The notes beneath the pieces were generated by a model. That model searched no databases, was not told the DNA's origin, and worked only from the letters and a program-made list of their open reading frames with translations. Positions 57,530 through 64,000 of a stretch of DNA of 64,000 nucleotides are shown piece after piece. The position numbers were made by a program, and so were the translations under genes. This DNA is from Eremophila alpestris peregrina (lineage: Eukaryota > Chordata > Aves > Passeriformes > Alaudidae), in NCBI GenBank assembly GCA_009792885.1, contig WMCF01000016.1, positions 16,108,685 through 16,172,684 of the forward strand, written 5' to 3'. Every line of letters starts with the position of its first letter. Position 1 is the stretch's first letter.

Positions 57530-57870
57530 TAAGAGTCTAGAAGGTGCCCTGTGGTTTGCAGGGGAGTGGGGTGGATAATAACCCCGTGTCCTCCTGTGTT
57601 AAATACCTGTTTCCTTGTTGCCTGTGATTGATGGATAATGACACAATAGCCCGCTTAGGCGTGCCGCCCCCGTTTGCCACTGTAATAATTTCATTTCTGG
57701 ACAAGAACATTAACAACCCAGTTACAGTCAAATGGAAACAGAAATTCACAAATAAAAGTTGCTGACTGCCAGAGCTTTGATCTTGCATCTTCAAACCTGA
57801 ATCTGAATTTAATATTTTACTCGCGTAAGTCTCACAACCCGAGCAGAAAACAGCAAAATGCAATGTACTC
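57530..57870. promoter_or_regulatory. Candidate conserved non-coding element with HOX/PBX/MEIS motifs
   Basis: TGATTGATGG (57625-57634) is the classic bipartite HOX-PBX site. TAAT (57636-57639) and the MEIS/PREP half-site TGACA (57639-57643) follow directly. The surrounding 300 bp has unique, non-repetitive composition with a CpG-containing core (agcccgcttaggcgtgccgccccc) in otherwise AT-rich intron. Function is inferred from motif content only. Confidence 0.35.
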
Positions 57871-58405
57871 CTTTTGAATGAACCCCATTCCCAGGTAGCC
57901 AAAGTTCCATTATTTAAGTTGAAAAGGTCCACTACAAACTCAGATAGGAAGAAAACAGACTAAAATCCACATCTGAAGGGAATTCCAGCTTTCTCTCCCT
58001 ATCAAAACTGTAGATACACAAAAAATATACATAATTTCTACAGAAGGGCAGGCAGACCATTTCTTCAAAGAGAAGGAAACGGTGGTTCTGCCTTCTTCCT
58101 TAACCCCAGGGAACATGCAGTTCAACATTTTTTTCCACCTCTGGAGTCAGCATTTTACCTTCCTGTTCCAGCAATCCAACACCAACAGTGCATCAAGTAA
58201 TGGAAAAGCAATCACTGCTAAGATAGCACAAAAGCATGAACGAACAGTTCTGAGGCTGAAGCTCACAAAAACGACTCATCAAGTGAAAATTGCAACATTC
58301 TGGTGTGCTCCCACTTATCAAAACAGTCCAGATGGAGTCCTAGCATTCTAATCTGGCTCATATGCTTGTAAAACATTTCTGGTCTTCCCCTCGACATTGC
58401 TGGAA

Positions 58406-58436
58406 TTGGGCTGAGGACTCATTGGACTCAGCCCAA
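58406..58436. repeat. Short hairpin
   Basis: TTGGGCTGAG and CTCAGCCCAA, a perfect 10-bp inverted repeat with an 11-nt loop. It is short enough to be chance in 64 kb but is clean. Confidence 0.6.
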
Positions 58437-61400
58437 CAATTTATGTCACCTCGTTCTCAGTGACGGGTCCTGTGCAAAACATTATGGCAAAACCGTGATA
58501 GAAAATGGTCTCACTCTGGAAATGAAAGTTGTGGTGCACTCACTGAGATGTCCTGATTGATGACTGAACCCGTACAGACATTTCCCTCTCACTGCCTGCT
58601 CATCTCCCCTAAGACACTTCAGCTGCATCATCAGCACCGTCCACTTCTAAGAGTTCAGAGGGAATTTCTGAGAGTGCAGCCACACTTTGGTTAGTCACCA
58701 GCTTACTTAAAGGATGACTTCAAAAGCATCAAAGCAAATTAATGGCATGAGTCCTACTACTTTCATATAGGAGCTTGATCAAGGGATTTTACATCCTAAT
58801 CCAAAATCCCCTTCTGACCATATACACCATCTCTCAACTGCAGCACCACACAATCTGCCCTACACCTGATTTACCATGTTCCTTTGAAGCACTCTGAGGC
58901 TACAAGGTACATACCTTCCAAATGGTTACACAAGCATATATTTAGAGTTTCTACAGATCTTCACAGAAAATCAACTAATGATGAATGCAAACACAATAAA
59001 AAAGTACAGTCTGTGAGAAAGAGGAGCCAGCAGCAAACCATCACTCTTTGTTTTAAGGTGAAACTGCACCTATGTGCAGCGTATATAGCATAATCTATGA
59101 CTAAGATTTCCCCACTGGCACACAATTATTCCATTAACACATTAGGAGGAGAGGACCTGACAGCTACAGAGACAGGGTGCCATCTGTATCCTGCCCATGC
59201 ATCCAAAGATTACTTCAAATCTTTCCTAGCTCAAGGCAAGATCTCACCTAGAAACAAATTCAAAGGATGAGTGCTCCAGATGCCTCATCACTCAGGAAAA
59301 TGCTTTGAGTACTGAAAATTACCAAACCAAAGCTGTTTCTTAAGGAATGTTCTGCCAGTGAGTCCTCTACAACACAACTTTAGCCCTGTGGAAGGGACAG
59401 AAGCAGACTTATCCATGGTACACACTGCACTTTGCACGCACAAGCAGAAGTTTTCAAGTACCCCCATTTTTACAACATCAGTGCTGGGCATGACAAAAGG
59501 TCCGGGTGTCCCATGGGGGTTCCTCACTTTGAGCCACCAGTGCAGGGAATATCCAACCTTTTCCTGCCCAGCAGCTGTGAGTGATGCAGCACAAGTACTG
59601 ATATACCAGATCACACAGCCAAGCAACCACAGAGGACTGGACACCTATCTTGTTAATCACTCACAGATCAAGTTATTCAAACAAATTTCAGGAAATCACA
59701 ATTATTCCCTCCAGCTCTCGGCATTGTAAACAGAACATCTAATCCAACAGAGAACTACTTGATTAACAAGGTGTTTATAATCCATGGGGAAAGAATGGTT
59801 ATTTCAGAGTTACATCATCAAAAAGATTTGTTAATGTCAATGGGCAAAAAATTCCAACACACCCATCACCAGAGCAGAAATGCAGGGGCCAGGAGGGAGA
59901 GCAGTTTCATTTTAGAGAAGGGTAGGGAGTGATGCTTTATGTGAAACAACCTATTTATACAGCAGCCCAAGCCAACCTCAGCACACAGGATAATTCTGTA
60001 ATATACAGCAACATTTGAGTCCTGAGATAACCCTGCTGGGCCACACATCCCCAGCAGCAATCAGAGGTACTGAAGAAGTCCCACTTAAGCATGTGCTGCA
60101 TGCTCCAGCCAGCTCACCCAGAAGCTGTCCTCTGGGACAATCCCATTCAGCAACAGCAAACACATACAGTCCCCACCACATGGGTAAAGTGAGGCTGAAG
60201 GAAAAAGGAGGACAGGATTTTGGAATACGAGCAGGGAGGTGGAGGGACATGGCAAGCTGGGAATCACACAAGTAGAGCAGGAAGATGCAGCTTCACAACT
60301 CTTCTAGTGAAAAGCGAACTTATTTTAAAACACATTGGGTAGCATGGTTTGCTTCTTGAGGCAAGGCAGGACAGAGCTGCCAAGAAGGAGGTTGTAGTTT
60401 TTTTATCTGGGTAGGGCTGGAGAAAACACATGGATGGGAAGCTGCTATTGGCTGAAAGGAAGAGTGTGTGAAGTCTCTGGCAGAAGATCTCTTTCAACCT
60501 TCTGTGCCAAAGGAAGAGGGACTAGGAGGATTCACACGGCTTGGAGAGCTGAGATGACAGAAGATGTTGAGAAGACAGAAGAGAAAAAGGTCCAGAGAAA
60601 TATTTTCAGTATTTTTTGGCAGTTGCATTTTACAACAAAAGCCACCGTTCTCTGCACATGGAAGGTCTCTGCAGCACACAGAGATTAAGCCAGTCCTTCC
60701 AAAGAGGCAGTGCATTTATCACAGCTTCACTGCAGGATACACACACGTGTACCCACGCACCCAGCCCTGTCACAGGTCACTACAGGCAGATCCAACTGCT
60801 TATTCACAGGCAAGTGTCTGCCCAGCTCAAGGAGCCTCCCACTGCAGGCTTCCATACTGATCTCAGAAGCTCTCTAGTTAAATGCCAGTACAATGCAGTG
60901 ACTAGTGAGACACAAGAGGGAATGAAAAAACGATTGGCTCAACATGTCAAGCCTTTGCAATGTAAGACCAGGCTGAACTCATGACAAGGTCACACACTGA
61001 ATCAGATACAAAAAAACCCAAATCAGCTCTGCTGCCTGGAAATCCACTCATCCAACTAGCCTGTTGAGAGAACTTTCCATAGGTCAGGTGGCTCATAAAA
61101 ATTCCTCCACAATGTGCTTGTTTCTCAGACCATTAGGATGTTTACAGAAGAAACTGCCAAGGTACACAAGCCTTTCCCTCACTCCAAGTGGAAGACTCCA
61201 AAAGCAGATTCTAGAAATTCACACAGTCAAAAGCAGGACAGGCTTTGTGGGGGTGAGGGAGAGGAGGGGGAAAAAGGTGTGCTAATGATACAACCTGAGC
61301 AAAATCCACACACCTAATATGCAACAAGAAAAGCAGAAGATAATGCCAGCTGTGGATCCAAGGAGGACAGATCAGAAGCAAGGCCATCTCCAGCATCCTT

Positions 61401-64000
61401 AGCCTTACACACAAATGGATTTCAGTGTATTTGTGGACATGCCACCACCACCCTCAACTGCAGGCTAAAGCTATAGAGACAGAGTAACACTGTCAAATGA
61501 ATAAATGATGGACACCAGACAGCCCATGAAAATGCATTTGAACCAGGTGTCATCTTCCATTATAGGGGGAATCTGGCAGATTCTAGAAAAAAAAATTCCA
61601 GACTCCACAATAAGGCACATTCTACCAAAAGGAAAGCAATTAGTTTTGACAGTTGGACACACATTTTCTTTTACAAATTGCAACACATTCCCTGTACCAC
61701 AGGCTTCAATAAATACTCCAAGACTACAGGTCACAGGAGAAGTTCCATTCTCAGGATAAGCACATGCTCCTTCTTCATTTAATTGGGAAGCCACACAGAG
61801 TTGTGGCTTGTTACTGCAAATGCTTTCAGGACAGAAAGTCCTAAGCTTTGCCTGCTTGTCACAGCATCTTGTGGGATTTTAACACCAACAGCTACATTGA
61901 AAAGCCTGTGAAATCTGATCTGCACCAGAAGCTCTGCTCACACAGAATACAGAAAGGCTCCACAGTGAATGGATACAGGGGAATAGGCTCAGAGCAGGAG
62001 AAACACACAGTTTCTAGTTGCAGGCGAGCAGGACATGCTCAAGTGAGCACCCACTAAATCCAGTAAGAATCCCTCTTACCCTCTCCATTAAAAAACAAGC
62101 AGGGAGTGGAGACACTGGTGTGCTCAGCAAGCTGAACCAAGACAGCACTGCAGGGAAACTGCTCTGACAAGCAGCAGCCTCAGTGCAGGAAGGCACAAGA
62201 GCAACTCTTGAACAACCACTCCAGCACATGCCTGGAGACCTGCACAATAATGTACAGTATATGCATTTTTAAAAGTTCATGCTATAGCTCTCCTCTTGCC
62301 CTCTTTCTTGAAAAATAGGAGGAAGGGATTACGAAGTTGTTAGTTACTAGCAACAAAAGCTAGGAAATATTCATGCAGCCAGTGTTGCTAAGTTTGAGGC
62401 CTGAGCAGATTTGGAGACAATGCTACACAATCAGTTGAGACAAACCATTTGCTTCTGAGCTCAAAAAACCCCTCTTGCTTCCATAAGTGTAACAACCAGC
62501 TCCATCTCAGTAGAAACAGTAAAATATGCAAGCAGCAGAGACAGGCTCCTTCCATTTCTCCTCCTCCTGCCTTTATGACACACAACAGTACACAAAGGTT
62601 ACTTCATTTCCCACGTGATTTTCTCACACCAACCAACATGCTCATTATGTCTGTTCTTTTCTACACATGAAGGAGGAATGCAAAAAGATGCCACCCCTAT
62701 GGACAAGAGCAGCCATGGGATGTATTCCCAAAGTTGCTTCCAACAAGCCAGCCTGGTGCCCTCAGACAGGAACACTACTACACCAGGGGCTACGCCAAAG
62801 AAACACCAAATGCCACAATACACCCTTTCAAAAGTTAGAATAAGGGAGGGAAAATTACTTAGGAGAAATCATGTGACTTAGCAGACAGAAACCCCATTTT
62901 CCATTCAAAATAACTTTCTCCCCAACAGAAAAGCAGCTCATCGCAGACAGAACAGAGGTCTCACACAACTCAAGTGACAGCCACAGTAAAACAGAAGGCC
63001 ACCAGGAACATCGCCAACCTCGAGGCTGCTACAAGGGCTGGATCTAGGCTCTGCACAACAAAACAACAGCTCTTCTGCCCTGCTGGGGCAGAGTCCCCCC
63101 AAAACCAGTGGGAGAGCCAGCACCTGGCACCTCACTCATCCAGCCCTGAGCCCAGCACCTCCACACTGGGAATAACTGCGACCCAGCACCTTTCATGCAT
63201 GTTAGGTGGGACCTTGGCACTGGAATAAGCTGCCAATGCAACAATCAACAAGTCAAAGCAATTAATAAGGGGTCTGTTGTCATTACTTTAGCTGTGGCAG
63301 TTACACATGGAATGAAACTCTCCTGCAAAATTAGGGCAACATAGAATATGGGTGTTTCCTTATCACAATATATGCAACAGGAAAGCCCCCTCAAATCTCA
63401 GCAGTCACACATACATGCTAAGATTTACTGAATGAAGGGAGTTGAACCTGGTAAATCTGTAGTTTGCAAGTCTGGCAATGATCTTAAGTGGGTGCTGGTA
63501 TGTGTTGAGTAAAACAAAAGGATTTCACAATATCAGAATGATACAATATAGGGATGTAGGAAATTGTTCTTCAGGCAAGGGCAGCTCAACAGGCATTAAA
63601 AAGCATCCAAAATGCTGGTTTTGCACAAGCTATTTATTCCCAGCCTGCAGATGCCTGAGAAAGAGGCAGGTTGACTAGTGAGGGACCAGCATGTCACTTG
63701 CTATTTATGCTCTCACAAGTGACTGAATTTGACAGGGACAGTTGATAACCTTCTGAAAATAACTGAACTATTAAAGAATCTGTGTCTTAGCTAACACAGG
63801 TTTTTGGTTTTGCAGCTTGCAAAAATGCAGACTCTCGGTCTAAGGAGATGATCTCGCAACTCTACCCTGGTGATCACTGAAGTGGAATATCTATTCTCTA
63901 GGGAGAATTCATAACTCCCTTTCTGAAGATCTCTATTTGTCTCTTACTGAGAAATTTAAAGTAACCTATTTCCTTTACAGTATGTCAGGTACAAATATTG

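Larger units (their letters stand above)
46732..64000 (-). other. RBM6: Long RBM6 intron (at least 17 kb), continuing past the window
   Basis: Upstream of the RRM1-end exon I find no RNP-motif exon, no decapeptide-repeat exon and no start codon region of RBM6, so the interval must be intronic. Contents seen: one short CR1 tail (54.1 kb), a (TC)n-poly(T) tract with an unresolved base (54.46 kb), a homeodomain-motif block at 57.5-57.9 kb, a 10-bp hairpin at 58.41 kb, and otherwise AT-richer unique DNA. Confidence 0.75.

Overview
The window is genomic DNA from a vertebrate, almost certainly a bird. It has split genes with GT-AG introns and at least seven CR1 retrotransposon copies of the avian type (the 'agaatggtttgggttggaagggacc' family of tails, seen in both orientations). 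The intergenic space is compact and GC-rich. No bacterial or viral genes were found. Apart from one possible plus-strand 3' end at the far left, both recognisable genes lie on the minus strand.

Left part (about 2.76-13.6 kb): a complete class-3 semaphorin. Seventeen coding exons join in phase into a 765-residue secreted protein with signal peptide, sema domain, PSI, furin-type site, Ig domain, dimerisation Cys and basic tail. Across its whole length its closest resemblance is to SEMA3E, not to SEMA3B, 3F or 3G, the family members expected beside RBM6 from human 3p21. My reading is that it is the ohnolog partner of SEMA3E ('SEMA3H'-type), which mammals lack. A 3-codon upstream ORF precedes its start. 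A CpG-rich block near 25 kb with a consensus minus-strand splice donor is a candidate first non-coding exon and promoter. About 700 bp downstream of the stop lies a cluster of poly(A) signals on both strands, suggesting a tail-to-tail neighbour on the plus strand.

Middle part (about 13.6-30.5 kb): no protein-coding gene recognised. It holds CR1 copies and a few GC-rich or homeodomain-site-rich blocks that may be regulatory. RBM5, which directly follows RBM6 in mammals, is not here.

Right part (30.5-64 kb): the 3' half of RBM6, an RNA-binding splicing regulator, read right to left. Sixteen coding exons join in phase from the end of RRM1 through a RanBP2 zinc finger, RRM2, OCRE, C2H2 finger and G-patch to the conserved C-terminus (616 residues). 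The 5' exons, including the start of RRM1, are beyond 64 kb, so 46.7-64 kb is one long intron. RBM6 here has a tandemly duplicated 90-nt exon (human has one copy) and a candidate in-frame 69-nt cassette exon. Three unusually good hairpins lie in its introns (40.56, 43.07 and 44.0 kb). A HOX/PBX/MEIS-type motif cluster sits in the long intron at 57.6 kb.
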